A stretch of DNA of 45,648 nt from Haplosporangium gracile. Taxonomy: Eukaryota > Mortierellomycota > Mortierellomycetes > Mortierellales > Mortierellaceae. Each line of letters starts with the position of its first letter. Within the stretch, counting starts at the first letter, position 1. The DNA lies in NCBI GenBank assembly GCA_015499985.1, contig JAAAUF010000241.1, positions 1-45,648 on the forward strand, written 5' to 3'. The notes beneath the pieces were generated by a model, which did no database searches, was not told the DNA's origin, and saw nothing but the letters and a program-made list of their open reading frames with translations. Made by a program: the position numbers and the translations under genes. This document shows, piece after piece, positions 21,633-33,633 of the stretch.

Positions 21633-22230
21633 GCCTGATGTTGTGTCTTGTGGGGTATTGTAAAAAAAAAAATATACATATAAAAAAATAAATCATAGTG
21701 CTGTTCAGTTTATCAGTGCACCGATACATCTATTTTCTCGCAACCCCCATGAAAAATCGTTTGAAATGAAGATTCCTTCGCGAAAAGAATCTGTTGATTG
21801 GATCCTAAGCCCTTAACAAGTAAGCTCAAGTTCTGTGCCTGTCCCTGAGAAAATCAGTATCCATCGGCTGTGTCTATCCCTTTTGTCCTTCTGTCGCTGT
21901 CGGTCTGTCCGTGTGTCTGTGTGCTGCCTTTTTCCCTCCCCTTTTGTCTCTCTCTTTTCTCCTCCTCGTTCCCATCTCACAGGTCATCGCACACCCCATC
22001 CTGTCTACACCCACTCCCCTCCCCCTATCTCTCATAGTTCGCCTTCCCTATTTCTTATTCTCTCTACTCACTTTTTAGCTCTTTTCTCCAATTCACCATC
22101 ACCATCATCCATCCTTCCTCCTTTCACACGCACACTCACTCTCACTCACTGTCCACTCGACTCTCCAAATCACTCGTCCCCCTTTCCTCATCTGTCGAGC
22201 GGGACACCCAACTTTATAAATACCCTGACA
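21633..22230. promoter_or_regulatory. HOOK promoter and pyrimidine-rich leader
   Basis: 600 bp between tandem genes. The first part holds the THEM6-like 3' end (A-rich, AATAAA at 21687-21692). From about 21870 to 22200 the plus strand is almost all C and T (CTCTC, CCCTCC), a feature seen before many genes of this window, ending with TTTATAAATA just upstream of the HOOK ATG. No coding signal. Confidence 0.5.
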
Positions 22231-25200
22231 ATGGACATCACCATGCTGGCCACTGCCTTCGAGCAATGGGTAAATAATAATATTCTTGACAAGCACAACT
22301 CACTTTACTTTTCACTCCACAGCCTTTGCGTCCACTTCAAGAGTTCAACAATATCAAGCGTGCAAATAATCAATGTATCACTCGCTACATTCGCTTACAC
22401 TTTCAACTATATTACTATGACTATTATCAAACTGGTGAATGTTCTCCCTTAGGTCAATACATTCGACAACATTTCTCGGCCGTGCAGGCATATCTCTGAC
22501 CTTTCAGATGGCATTATCCTGTTCGAAGTCGCTGCAGACATGTAAGTTGTTGTTCTTCTTCTAAAATGAAAAGGAGCTGAGCATTAAGGATAGTTATCTT
22601 TAACTCAAGCCCCAGAGAGAAGCTAAAAAAAGAAGAGTCCCTCCAATCCTCTCCTTCCTTCCTTTGCTGCTTCATTTGTTACTTCCTTGCATCGTATCCT
22701 TCCCTTTCTTTTTCCATCCTTTTTTCGACTTACCCACCGCATTTTCGTCTTGCTTTTACTTGTAAAACCTCCAACGACAATGCTGATCATGCTGCATTCG
22801 TTCTTTGCTTAATGCTGCCCAATTTAGTGACCCGAAGTGGTTCAAACTGATCCGCTCGGCCGATATGGGCGACAATTGGGTCCACAAGTACAACAACCTA
22901 AAAAAGCTGCACAAGCTTGTCACCCGTTACCTCGAGGAAAAGCAGGGCCAGTCCCTGACCAAGCTCGACCCACCCAATCTCAACGTAATTGCCAAGGACG
23001 GCGATTCCCTGGAGGTCCTGAAGCTCTGTGAGCTGGTGATTGCTGTCGCGGTCCAGTGTGATCGGAACCAACACTACATCCAAAAGATTCAGACCTTGCC
23101 AGAGATCTCTCAGCATGCACTCATGATCTCTCTTGAGCAGGTAAGATAACAAGAAGGAGGGAGAGTTTTAAAAATATGGGATAGAACAAGAAGTAGTTTT
23201 CAGTGAGAAAAATGCAAATGTGGTGCGCATGACCCAGGATCTGACAGCTGGTCAACGCCGTATATCTACTTTGCTCTGTTGTTGTCTAGATCATTCTTGC
23301 TCTGAACAGCGGGTCTACCAGAGAGTCTGATATGTAAAGTGGTCCAGTTCATTTGTCTACTGCTTCAAAGCTGGTATTTGATTGTCAATTGTTTGTTTTA
23401 TTGAAGGGTTGCTCATATAGCCATAATCCTATCGACTACATTACATAGGGAGGAGATAAGTGTGGATCAAGAATTGGCTCAATTGCACCAGTCCCGCGAC
23501 GAACTCGAGCGTGGAAACCAAAGCTTGATGCAGGAACTCGCTAACATGAACAGAAAATACGTAAGGCCCCTCTGCTCCGTATGTACTCGTTGTCTTATTG
23601 TCGGAACGTATCGATAGGCGATTGATATGAAATGTGCTGTTTTTCGTATCGATTAGGATGAGTTGTTGACAGAAAAGGAGGAGCTGAAGCAAAGGATACG
23701 CGATTTGGAAAAGGCCTCAGCACATGCTTCGCAGAGCGGAAAGTCTGACTTCCTGATGCGCACTGAGATCGATCATTTGCGCCAGGACTTGTAAGTTGCA
23801 TTATTTGCTCCCATCAAACATATAACAGTTGGTCTTGCTTATCAAATTTCGATATGGATGCATATATGCTAATCAGAATCTGATAATTATGTAATAGGCG
23901 CAAGAGCGAGGACCGCAGGCAAGAGCAGGAGATCCTTATCAACAATCAGCTGAAGGCGATTTCCGACCTTTCCAGAGCTGTAAGCAATTGTGCAGAAAGA
24001 GCAAATGCATTCATAGACATGCTCGCTGACAAGAGCACCAGACCGGTTAGAATGAACACGGCCGTTAATTTTTATTTGTAACTCTATCGTTTTTTATAGG
24101 AAGCTGATTTGAGAGCCAAGGCTGATGAGGCGGTGCGTTTGAAGGACAAGCTAGACGAGTACAAGCACGCAATTGACAAACTCCAAAAGACAGAGAACGT
24201 AATTGAAAAATATAAGAAGAAGCTCGAGGAAGGCGCGGATCTTCGTCGCCAGATGAAGGTCCTCGAGGATCAGAACACGGAGCTTTTGGATCGCAACAAG
24301 GAGGTCGAGGGAGAGTATCGCAAGGTCCTTGCCTTCAAGTCTTTGATGGAGTCGTACAAGGAGCAGATTCAGATCCTCGAGACCAAGAACAGCTCATTGG
24401 CCAAGGAGAAGAACAAGATCGAGTATGAGGCTCGTCTTCAGAATCAGCAATTCCAACAGATCGAAGCCGACCGGACGCGTGACTCGGAGCAGATTCAACT
24501 CTTGGAGGACAAGATCCGTGAACTCGAGTTCTCGGGTGGTCACCAGGGCACACCCCTTTCGAGCGACCTTCAGGATATGGAGACTGATGATATGGAGAGC
24601 CCAATGATGAGCCGAACAGCTCAGACCACCGAGCTCAAGCTGACGATTTCCCGTTTGGAACGCGAGATCCAGTCACTGAGAGAAGATACGCAGGACGAGG
24701 GTGGATCCAAGGCAACTGTGTTACAGCACCTGTTGGATGATGCCAACAAGAGCAAGGCCAAGTTTCAACAGGATTATCTGGAGGAGCACCAGGCCAAGAT
24801 TATTCTTCAGAGCGAGCTTGACCGCATCCGTGGTGGCAAGGGTGATGAGAGTGAGGTTGCTTTTACTCTTCGCTCGACTTTGAACTCTTGCGAGAAGGAG
24901 CTTTCCGAGACCAAGAAGGCTTTTGCCGAGATGGAGACCAACCTTGAACAGACCAAAAAGGAGCTCGTCATTGTCCAGTCCGACTGTAAGTTTTATCTTC
25001 CACTGCATGGTCGCAAGGGTTGTTGCACGGATGTTAACTGTCTTGTGGCATGGCACTAACAACCGTTTTTTTCATTTTATGTTGTTCAGTGCATATGGTT
25101 GGAGGCGACAAAATGTCGGCTTTGGGCGAGTGGAAGCTGAGCAATAGCAAGGAATTCCTGACCCTTCAAGAAGAGCATGCCAAGTTGATTGAGAAGACTC

Positions 25201-25996
25201 AATCTCTCGAGGCTGAGAACAGACACTACCTCTCCCAGCTGAACCAAGTCTTGACTGAGAAGGACGGTCTTTCAAAGCTGGAGCTTGAGCAGCGCGATCG
25301 GATGCTGCAGCAGGAGCGTGCACAGTCGGGTGAGGCCCAGGAGGCCCACACCAGAGAACAGCTCGAGACTAAGAACCGCCACTTGGAACAGCAACTCGAG
25401 CAGATGACTCAGCAGATGAACCAGTGCAGCATGAAGCTCACCCGTGCCAAAGAGGTATGCTATTCTTATCGATTGTTTCCATGAATCATGTTTATGGTTC
25501 TTTTGATTTGGCCGTACTACAAAAAATCTACCTTTACTCACACTACACGTCTGTTACCATATCTCCTTTTTTTTTAGTTCATTGTCCAGCAGGATGTTAT
25601 CATTAAGGACAATAAGACTAGACAGCCTGCCGAGGGCTACAACGAAGCCGTCGATTCCTTGCAGACCGAGCTTGCCACCAAGGAGGAGGAGGTCGAGTCT
25701 CTCAAGGTATGTCGCATGACTCTTTACTTGCAATTTTTTCAGCTGATGTTTTTGCCTTGTTGCAGTTGATTAAGACTTTCCCATGCTTCCTCTCAACTTT
25801 TTTTTTATAGCGCCAAATGCGCGAGATGGAGATTCAGGTCCGCAGAGAGCAGCAGTTGATGACCTCTGCATGGCACGACCAACTCCGGAAGGGCATTCGG
25901 GAAAATGTGATTTCTCAGCACCAGCGCGTTGCGCCTACCTCTTGGCTCGGTGTCCAGCGTCGTGTCTTTAGTGCTCAGTTGGGCGTTCGTCATTAA
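22231..25996 (+). CDS. HOOK family microtubule/dynein adaptor
   Basis: Eleven exons: 22231-22269, 22453-22541, 22828-23140, 23290-23333, 23449-23560, 23657-23790, 23898-23979, 24100-24985, 25090-25454, 25578-25706 and 25811-25996, giving 792 residues. The N-terminal HOOK (calponin-like) domain spans residues ~1-160 (DLSDGIILFEVAADI, DPKWFKLIRSADMGDNWVHK, LKLCELVIAVAVQC). A long coiled coil with heptads rich in Leu/Glu/Lys runs from about 165 to 740. The C-terminal end (WHDQLRKGIRENVIS, PTSWLGVQRR) matches the cargo-binding part. In Aspergillus, HookA with FTS and FHIP links early endosomes to dynein; that role is inferred here. Exon phases all agree, so the model is solid except possibly exon 1. 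Confidence 0.93.
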
Positions 25997-26443
25997 CTCG
26001 TGTTATCTTTTTCCGTTATTTGTCCATAAACGAGAACAACAGTTTTTTTTTTTTTACGCAACTCATTTACTGTTTAATGTTGCTACCACTGTGGAAATTC
26101 TTTTCTATCAAAGAGGCACATACACAGAAAAATCAAATCAAGATCGGGGCAGAGGGCGTGGTGCCTGGAAAGGATCGACTTTTTTTGAGCATCAATCTCC
26201 TTTGGGTGAGTAACATGGTCCACCTTCTTATCCTTCCATGACGCCCTCTCCTTCCTCTTCCTTCCCTGTTGGTCCTTTTTCCTTGCATCCATTACAATGT
26301 CGTGTCACTCTACGAACCTCTATATCCTTTGTACATCGCCTGGCGAAACCGGGTGAAAAAGCCTGCAAGACCCCGCGAGGTGACTGATACATGTAGAAAA
26401 GAATATTTATTTTCGGCTAGAGCAGTCAAATGGTTCGGAGGAT
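25997..26443. other. Convergent intergenic region, HOOK to PRP18
   Basis: About 450 bp between two 3' ends. T-runs (26043-26056) and short frames only; no gene, RNA or repeat that I can support. Confidence 0.6.
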
Positions 26444-28063
26444 TCACAGACGAGGATACTTCTTTTCGGCAAAGGTCATGATGCGCTTGATACTCTGGAT
26501 CCACTTTCGTGAAGTCTCGTCGTTTAAAACATGGGCGACCTGCGCCGAGAAAATCTTTTCACGTCCAGAACGTTCGTGAATACTATTTGTTTTTTTTTTT
26601 TTTAAGAAACAAAAAAAAGGAAGGTCAGATAATGGTTTGATTTGTAGCCATCAATCATAGCATATGTCAGCAAAAGTAAACTTCGCTAGTAAACTTACCC
26701 AACCATGGTGACTCCGATGGGCCAGGGGGCGTTTCCGATAGATAGTTTCAGGTAGGCGTCGTTAGCGGCCATGTGTTCACGCTTAATCATCAGTTCTGCA
26801 ATTTCGGTGATACGCATCAAGACGTCGGGTTCAAGTGACTTTTGGCGCAGGGATTTAAAGAATGGTCTCAGGTACTCTGCGCTCTGTGCCTGTGTTGCCG
26901 TCGCCAGTTTTCCTGGTGTGCTTCTTTTTAATTCGTCTATTAGAAAGTACAAGAAAAAGGGTGAGAGTTGAAGGTGTTAGAAGATGGCCCGAGTGTGGGA
27001 CTATCATACATGTCGTTACTTAGACGAGAGGTGGGTGGTGCGCACCTGGACGCTGGTCGAGATCCCGTTCCCATTCTCTCAGGAGGCGCTTGAAGTATGT
27101 GTAGATTAGGACGTAAAGTTTGTCCATGTCCTTCTGAATCAACTCGACCGAGATCTCATTCGTATCCTATATATGTTGGGATGCAGAATATGAAAAGATC
27201 GCCAGCAGAATATGAAAAGATCGTCAGTAAAATATCGCTCGTGCTGTTCTAGGTACATTCTCTCATCAGAAGTTGTCCTGATTGTTCTAACTGCTGTCAA
27301 AAAAAAAGACGTACCACATCTTTGGCGGGTTCAGATTTGGATTTCTTCTCCTTGGTACTCGATCCACCCTGCTGCCCCAAAGCCTCCATGTGAAGTCCCG
27401 TCTCGGCATCCTCTAAAGCCCTCATGAAATCGTTCCGTTGACCCTCTGACCGATCCTCGACCAGCTCTAGTGCACGAAGGCGAATTTTCCGGGCCTGGTC
27501 CGTTTCGGCAAACAGACGAATAGGGTGTCCACGGGCACGGAGGCGACGAACGACTTCTTCGGGCGCAATGTTGAAAGATGCGGCTGATGCTGCAGCAGCA
27601 GCGTTGATGTCGTCAGGGTTATCGGAGAAGGGTATCGTGGGGGTGTTGGCGGATGATGAGTCTGCGGTGGGTGTTCCTGTTGCTGAGGAGGCAGGTGATC
27701 CTGTTGTTGTTGCTGTTGCTGCTGCTTTCTCTTTGCGCTTCGCCTCCCTCTCCAGTTGCTGCTGTCTCTCCCTCTCCTGTATAGTTAACAAGTGCAAATG
27801 GGTAATCAAGGGTCAGTTCCAAACATCCTTCGAGCAACTTGCATGAGTGCAATGGTGAGTAGCAAAAGTGCTGCTTGCTACAGTTGTTGCAGTACGCTGG
27901 CTGTTACCTCTTTAGCTTTGCGCTCCCGCTCCTGTTCGGCCAAGTACTCCTGTTCTCGTTGCCTTTCGAGATCGCCTTTACGAATGTATTTCTTCTTGGT
28001 TCCTCCCGAGGCCGATTCCACGGCTGCGCGCTTCTTGGCGAGTGCAGCTTCGATCAGGTCCAT
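26444..28063 (-). CDS. PRP18: Pre-mRNA splicing factor PRP18
   Basis: Five exons on the minus strand: 27908-28063, 27315-27776, 27046-27166, 26699-26936 and 26444-26582, giving 371 residues. The N-terminus is a Lys/Arg/Glu-rich helix ([18 protein letters not shown]). An Ala/Thr/Ser-rich linker leads to the SFM motif ([18 protein letters not shown]). The C-terminal Prp18 helical domain covers residues ~215-371 ([80 protein letters not shown]). The [17 protein letters not shown] stretch is the highly conserved loop of Prp18, which acts with Slu7 and the U5 snRNP in the second transesterification step. It shares a 352-bp promoter with TPT1. Confidence 0.97.
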
Positions 28064-28415
28064 GCGTTTTTAGTGTGAGTGTTGATGTAGATTGAGGGTA
28101 GGAAGTGGAAGTGAGAATGAATGATAAGGAAGGCTATTGCTAGAGAAAATAAAGGTCTGGAACTGCTCATTTGGGTTGGAGGCGAAATTTGATCCACAAG
28201 CCACTTTTTTAATTTCTTGGAGAACGAGTCATTGGGAAAAGGATCGAGCGCCACCGCCTCCCGCAGCTCAACTCTTTTTTTATTTCTTTTCTTTTTATCC
28301 GCCTTTCTTTTCATTACCTATCCTACCACCTCACGTCTTCTCTTCATATACTTTCCTCTCACACTTACGCTTCCAAAAACCATTTTTTTTCCGTTATATA
28401 AAAAAGTCGCTTAAA
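28064..28415. promoter_or_regulatory. Bidirectional promoter of PRP18 and TPT1
   Basis: The two start codons are 352 bp apart and point away from each other, so this DNA must hold both promoters. It contains an inverted CCAAT motif (ATTGG, near 28232) and a CT-rich leader toward TPT1 (28270-28400). No ORF of its own. Confidence 0.7.
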
Positions 28416-29482
28416 ATGTCAACTCCAGCAAAACCAACAGCAAAAACTCCTTCTGCCTCTTCAGTCGCACCCACAGCAGACGCCAAAAGGAACAACAGGA
28501 ATCGCAGTTCCCGAAACGACAGTCCAGCAGTCCGACTCTCCAAAGCCCTCTCATGGTTGTTACGACACAACGCAGTCTCGCAGGGGGTCGCGATCCGTCC
28601 TGACGGGTATGTCAAGATCACAGCTGTCTTGGGCCATCCTAAATTCAAGGACTTCACACTGGACGATATCATCAAGGTTGTTGACACCAATGAAAAGAAG
28701 CGGTTTGAGATCTTGGAGAATGCTGAGGGTCAGAAGGAGTATATCCGTGCCGTCCAGGGTCACAGTATTGCCGCAGTAAGTTTTGTTTTTGTTGACTCTC
28801 CGATGAAGAAGAAACTTGTTATTGAGATGTTGCGCTCAATGACTCTAATTCTGGCTTTTTATATGTACTAGGTCGCTGAATTGGGATTTGAGGAGATTAC
28901 CGATATTGCTCAGATCCCAACTGCAGTTCATGGCACCATGTTCAGCAAGTGGCGTTTCATCGGTAACACTGCAACTAACTCTTTTTGAACACATGAAAGT
29001 GTGTAGGCCACCCATGTTTAATAAGTAATTTGGACTGACGGAAGGTACATTTCATTCGTCGACATTGTAATTAAAATAGGCGAGCAAGGTCTGTCCAAGA
29101 TGAACAGAAACCATATCCATATGGCTCATGGTCTTCCTGGCGAGGACGGAGTCATCAGCGGCATGCGACAGCACTGTGATCTGTACATCCATATTGACAC
29201 CGCCAAGGCTCTCGGAGGTAATACTCAATTACCTTTTATTGCTCATATAAAGCTCTACCGGCTTTCACTTGTGTCTCGTTGTTTGTTTGATCTTGACATG
29301 TCTGCTTAACATTATTCACGTTTTTACATATTCACAATTTAGATGGAATCAAGTTTTACAGGTCCACGAACAATGTGATCTTGTCGGACGGCAAGAACGG
29401 CGATGGGTTCATTCCCCCCGCTTACTTTTCTCGTGTTGTACGCTCAACGGGCCAAGTCTTCTACCCAAAGCCTGCGGCATGA
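28416..29482 (+). CDS. TPT1: tRNA 2'-phosphotransferase
   Basis: Four exons: 28416-28775, 28872-28962, 29080-29217 and 29343-29482, giving 242 residues. After a basic, disordered N-terminus (about 35 residues) the KptA/Tpt1 fold is complete: LSKALSWLLRHNAVSQGVAI, VVDTNEKKRFEI, RAVQGHS, TAVHGTMFSKW, LSKMNRNHIHMAHGLPGEDG, VISGMRQHCDLYIHID, DGIKFYRSTNNVIL, GDGFIPPAYF. The family Arg/His catalytic positions (RHN, QGHS, HGT, NRNHIH) are present. The enzyme transfers the splice-junction 2'-phosphate of ligated tRNA to NAD+, the last step of fungal tRNA splicing. An AATAAA at 29561 may end the transcript. Confidence 0.97.
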
Positions 29483-29860
29483 TGTTCTTAAGATGTGTCC
29501 TACTTTTGCTTGCTCCACGTTTTACATAACAACCGTGCTATAATAGAATTTGCTCCGCTGAATAAAATGATGCCTTCGATATTTTGAAAGTTCTTTTGTA
29601 CTCTCCTCACTTCGATTCGAATAATATGATTTTTGACCAATTTCTGGCTTGGTTGGTGGCGCAATTTTAGCGCTTTTTGGTGACTGGCTTCCCTCAGGAC
29701 ATGGTTAAATTCACGCGCCCAGCTCGACAACCCCTCCAAACCTATTCTTCCTTTTTCCTTCCCATTCACTCTTTTTTACTCAGCTCCATTCACCTCTACC
29801 GCCCACTTCAAAAACAAAACAACAAAACAACAACAAAACAACAACAACAACAACTAAGCG
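29483..29860. promoter_or_regulatory. Atg38-like gene promoter with CAA-repeat leader
   Basis: 380 bp between tandem genes. After the TPT1 3' end (AATAAA at 29561) comes a CT-rich stretch (29720-29810), then an almost pure (CAA)n/(CAAAA) tract (about 29811-29853) immediately before the ATG at 29861. Such unstructured leaders favour scanning; that effect is inferred. Confidence 0.5.
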
Positions 29861-32474
29861 ATGGAAGACACAGCTATCAACTTGGTATGTGGAATCTCAC
29901 TTTGGAATACTAAGTTACTCACAGGATGGAAAACTGTCATGCACTACCCTCTTTTAACTCCGCATTCAAACAAAAGAATAACCAATGACTAACTGAATGA
30001 ACTTCCGCATTCATAGGCTCATCGCTATGTCCAGGCAGCCGAAGAACATCAGGACCGACAACAATGGACAGAGGCCGTAGAAATGCACTTTCAAGCAGCA
30101 GGTACAAGCAGCGCATGTTAAAACAACAGACTTGAAAAAGTTTACCCCGTTCCTTATTGTCTCGTCAATTCACTTTGCGTTGTCAATTGTCAATGAATCT
30201 GGAATAGACCAGTTTTTACTTGCGACAAGGGACACTCGGGACCAGGAGGTGATCAAGACTCTCAAGTTCATGAACGCCAACCATCTCCGGCAAGGAAAAG
30301 ACTTACAACGTAAACTGGCAAAGGCAGCAGCAGAAGCAGCCGCCGCAGCATCAGCATCAGCTCAACAACAACCCCACCATCAGGGTACTAGAGTCAAGAA
30401 TGAAAGGTTCAATGGAACTAGCTTGGGCACCTCGGAGTCACCCTCGGTAGGGAGACGGCGTTCAAGCTCGGGGCAACATCAACAAGGCAACAGTGGTGGA
30501 CTTGGGCAACGGCGACATAACGTACCTTCGTCGCATCCGTCGTCGACCTCGCAACAGCACGCTCTTGGTGATCTTGGCGGCGAGGCACAGCCCAAGAGCG
30601 GCGATACAGGGTCGGGAGGGTCATATCTTGGCACTTCGTCAGAGGCGTCTAGCAATTCGTCTTCTGCAATGATTGAGGAATCTTTCACTCTCATCAAGAG
30701 TCATGGGGTGTGTATGATCTAATGCCTTGTGGCTTTTTACATGCAAAAGAGAGCAATTGTCTGATGTATTGAATCATCATATGTTCAATTTTCCCCGTGT
30801 AATAGAAGGACAAGTCGGACCCATTCAATAGGTTCTGGGAAGAACTAGAGAATCTGGTGCACAAGATCTCCAATCCAGTCGCCTTCACATCAATCCCGCT
30901 GGACGGCGACGACCCCTTGCAGATCAATGCTGGATCAACCGTACTTCCTTCGTCCACATCGGGGGACAGACCACCATTGAGTCCGTTGGACGGACCTCAG
31001 TCTTCGCAAAACGATCTTTTCCAAACGGATACTACCGCAAAACAAGGAAACAAACCGACCAGCGGATCCATTTCATCAAGGTCACAACAACCCCGAATCC
31101 GCATTGATCCCTCCTCTATGCAAGAATCGTTTTTCATTATCGACTCGCCTTCTCAGCGGAATATGGCTACTCGAACTCGCTCAGCTTCATCCGAAACAGG
31201 TCTCATGTCGGCATTACCGACGGTATCTCAGCAGTCCAGACCGCTGTTGTCAAATCTTCGCCGGGCAGAGACCTCACCCCGCGGATCCAAAACAATGGAA
31301 GAGTATGCGATTGAAAACCAACAATTGAAGATGACCCTTGACAAACTCTCGAAGCGGAATCTGAAACTGGAGAAGCAGCTTGAGGGGGTGATGCAGATGA
31401 GTGTCTGGACCAAGGATGTGCAGCGCTCTGCAATGCAGCTGATCAAGAGCCAAGACATCCTTCGTCCTGTCAAGCAGTCCATCCAAGATCTCTCCGCAGG
31501 TAAAAGGGTTGCTTTTTTTTGCAATCGTCTGCCATCCTATATAATTAGAGTAGCAATTACTAATGAAATGGGTCGAAATACTTGTGAACGCTGTAGAAAA
31601 AGCTGGGGCTCTGACACAGAGACTACAACAATCGACAGCTGGACCACTACCACATTCCTCAGCATCCTCTGCGACAACACCGACGACTTCACACGATCAA
31701 ATGAACCCAACGACCATGCAGGCACGTCTCAAGGAGCTGGAGGAGGAACTTCAGCAGTTGAAGCTGGAGAACGCAAAACAGAACCATCTGATGAAGAAAT
31801 ACAAGCAGCGCTGGGAGGATCTGAAAGAGTCGGCCAAGAGGCGCAGGAATGCTACGCCAACCCCACCAGAAGGAGGTGACGACCCGAACCAAGGTGGTGG
31901 CGACTCTGAAAGTGCTGTCCTCAACTCTGAACCGCTTGGAAATTTTGGTGGTGGTGGCAGTAGTAATGGTGGGTCTACACCAGGTTCGAACCCTTACTCC
32001 AACGCGGCGCTAGCTGGTAGCCCTAGTGGGCTAGGTCAAGTAGCGCGCCCTCCATTCTCTGCCCTGTCAAGATCGTCTTCTGCTTCAGGTCCTGTTGTGT
32101 TACCTGGAGGTAGTTACCAAAGGAGGATCATGATGGAGAGCAAGGCAAATGGGGTTTTGGATCGCACTCCTTTGAATATGCATCGTCAAGCTTCCGCCGG
32201 CATGGTTTCGTCGACTACTCCAAGAGTTTTGGATACCTCTCCTAGAACTAACGTTGGGTCGTTGCCCTTCGTTCCTGAAATCCCTAGGCAGCCTATGGCG
32301 TCTGGCGCTACTGCTGCTGTGGGTGTGAGTTCCCTGGCTCTTCTCTCACCTCAGTCGCCCTCTACTACTGCTACTGATGCTGCTATCGCTACTGGCGCCA
32401 GATCTGCGAGCAATTTGTCAACTCCTGCCAGTGTACCTTCCACCATTCCAGGCTCCTTGCCAACCAACTCGTAG
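29861..32474 (+). CDS. MIT-domain protein, Atg38/NRBF2-like
   Basis: Five exons: 29861-29884, 30017-30101, 30208-30707, 30806-31499 and 31597-32474, giving 726 residues. An N-terminal MIT three-helix bundle covers residues 1-75 (INLAHRYVQAAEEHQDRQQW, AVEMHFQAADQFLLAT, ANHLRQGKDLQRKL). A low-complexity linker leads to a conserved DPFNRFWEELENLVHKISNP block, then a coiled coil (NQQLKMTLDKLSKRNLKLEK) and a second one in exon 5 (LKELEEELQQLKLENAKQN). The tail is Ser/Pro/Gly-rich. This order, MIT plus FW-containing block plus coiled coil, is that of fungal Atg38 and animal NRBF2, which stabilise the autophagy PI3-kinase complex I. The family call is from motif reading; another MIT protein is possible. 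Confidence 0.75.
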
Positions 32475-32716
32475 CATTGAAACATAATTAATAATTCGTG
32501 TGCCTGAAGCTCCTTCTCTGCCCTTCTTTTTACGCTATGGTATCGGTGTCGAACATAATCCTGGAAATCCGACAAACAACAAAATATCCTTGCTTTGACG
32601 TCGACCCCACGTTCTCCACCTTCTTACAAACACGCGTGTGGCTGGACATATTTCTGAGGCACTTGCACTTTTTTTTTTTATTGCTTCTGCTCAGGTGTTT
32701 CTTGGTTGTTGGTTGC

Positions 32717-32759
<43 letters not shown>

Positions 32760-33115
32760 GCTGTGTTCTCCTGTTCACTGTGAGTTCTTTAACTGCAAAA
32801 TGCTTGACAGAAAATCCTGACTTATTGCAATTGGATCTCTGCGCGCTCCTCCCGCTTGTTGAGCCAGGTCTAAATAATCGTTTCGATTTGAGTGATTGTG
32901 ATATAGTAAGTCGTATAGTTCTTTTGCGTACTTTTTTGTGAGCCTGCAGAGACTACCACCAGGGGTTATGGAAGAAACAAGAAGTGATAGGTAACGTATA
33001 AATGCGTTCATGCATTCAACAGTTATATTCCAGACTCGTCTTCAAAGCATTTCAACAACGTCACCACTCCTTCCTTCAACAAATAAGACCCTTTTGTCAC
33101 AACAACAATCGCTCC
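32475..33115. other. Convergent region with (GTT)n microsatellite
   Basis: About 640 bp between the Atg38-like stop and the V-ATPase f coding exon. It may contain a short 3' exon and the 3' UTR of the minus-strand gene. An acceptor-like CTGCAG on the minus strand ends at 32949; reading on from it gives a basic stretch and then a polyglutamine run through the microsatellite, which I doubt is real protein. Confidence 0.5.
32705..32763. repeat. (GTT)n trinucleotide microsatellite
   Basis: About 15 near-perfect GTT units (CAA on the other strand) flanked by GCTGTT. It lies in non-coding DNA between two convergent genes. Length is likely polymorphic. Confidence 0.95.
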
Positions 33116-33340
33116 TCAAGTTACCTGGCATCCACAGAAGAGGATCATAAAGGCGTAGAAGAAGGTGGCAGTAAGACAGGCTTTGGCGACCTCGGCTGGG
33201 TTTTTGGGGTCGTCAACGGTATGGGTGAGAGATTCTGCGGGCAGGGAGAAGAGGAAGGACATTGTGCCCAGGAAGATCACTCCAAAGACGGAGAGGATTG
33301 TGCAGCAAGTCGCATTGCCAGCAGAGAACATTGGCTTCAT
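33116..33340 (-). CDS. V-ATPase subunit f / RNaseK-like membrane protein
   Basis: Minus-strand main exon 33125-33340 (72 codons) starting MKPMFSAGNATCC. Two hydrophobic helices are clear: residues ~10-31 (CTILSVFGVIFLGTMSFLF) and ~53-70 (ACLTATFFYAFMILFCG), separated by a loop with DDPKNP. Size, the Cys pair near the start, the DP loop and the FCGCQ end match fungal V-ATPase Vo subunit f, the homologue of animal RNASEK. It should lie in the vacuolar or endosomal membrane as part of the proton pump. The C-terminus is unresolved: unspliced it ends CGCQVT-stop at 33116, but GTAACT at 33124 is a plausible donor to a short basic exon further left (acceptor CTGCAG near 32949). Confidence 0.75.
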   Translation of the reverse strand: MKPMFSAGNATCCTILSVFGVIFLGTMSFLFSLPAESLTHTVDDPKNPAEVAKACLTATFFYAFMILFCGCQVT

Positions 33341-33633
33341 GATGGATAGAGGTTTTTAGGGGGAGGGGATTTGGAGAAAAGTGTGGGTGTGGAGAGGAAA
33401 CAGGTAGGGGTATTGAGTGGGGAGAGGGTGAGTCTAGGGTGAAGAGGGTATGGAAGGAGTGAGTGTCGTCGATAAGTTGATGCGTGAAGAGAGTAAGAGC
33501 TGAGAGAGGGAGAGAAGAGCTGATGTCAAAAGGGGCACAAGCGTCGACTTGTAAGGATTTCGCGTGACGGTCACGCACACGGGACATCAACATTTTATTC
33601 GTATTCAAAAGACGCGTGGTACGTAGTTCTCAC
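33341..33633. other. Intergenic region, TFG to V-ATPase f
   Basis: 293 bp between two minus-strand genes. The minus strand is pyrimidine-rich (CCCTC, TCTCC), as in other leaders of this window, so it is probably the subunit f promoter and leader. No gene. Confidence 0.5.

Noticed and set aside
32530..32778. Minus-strand polyglutamine frame downstream of subunit f
   Set aside because: Produced by the (GTT)n microsatellite; flanks show no protein-like sequence.
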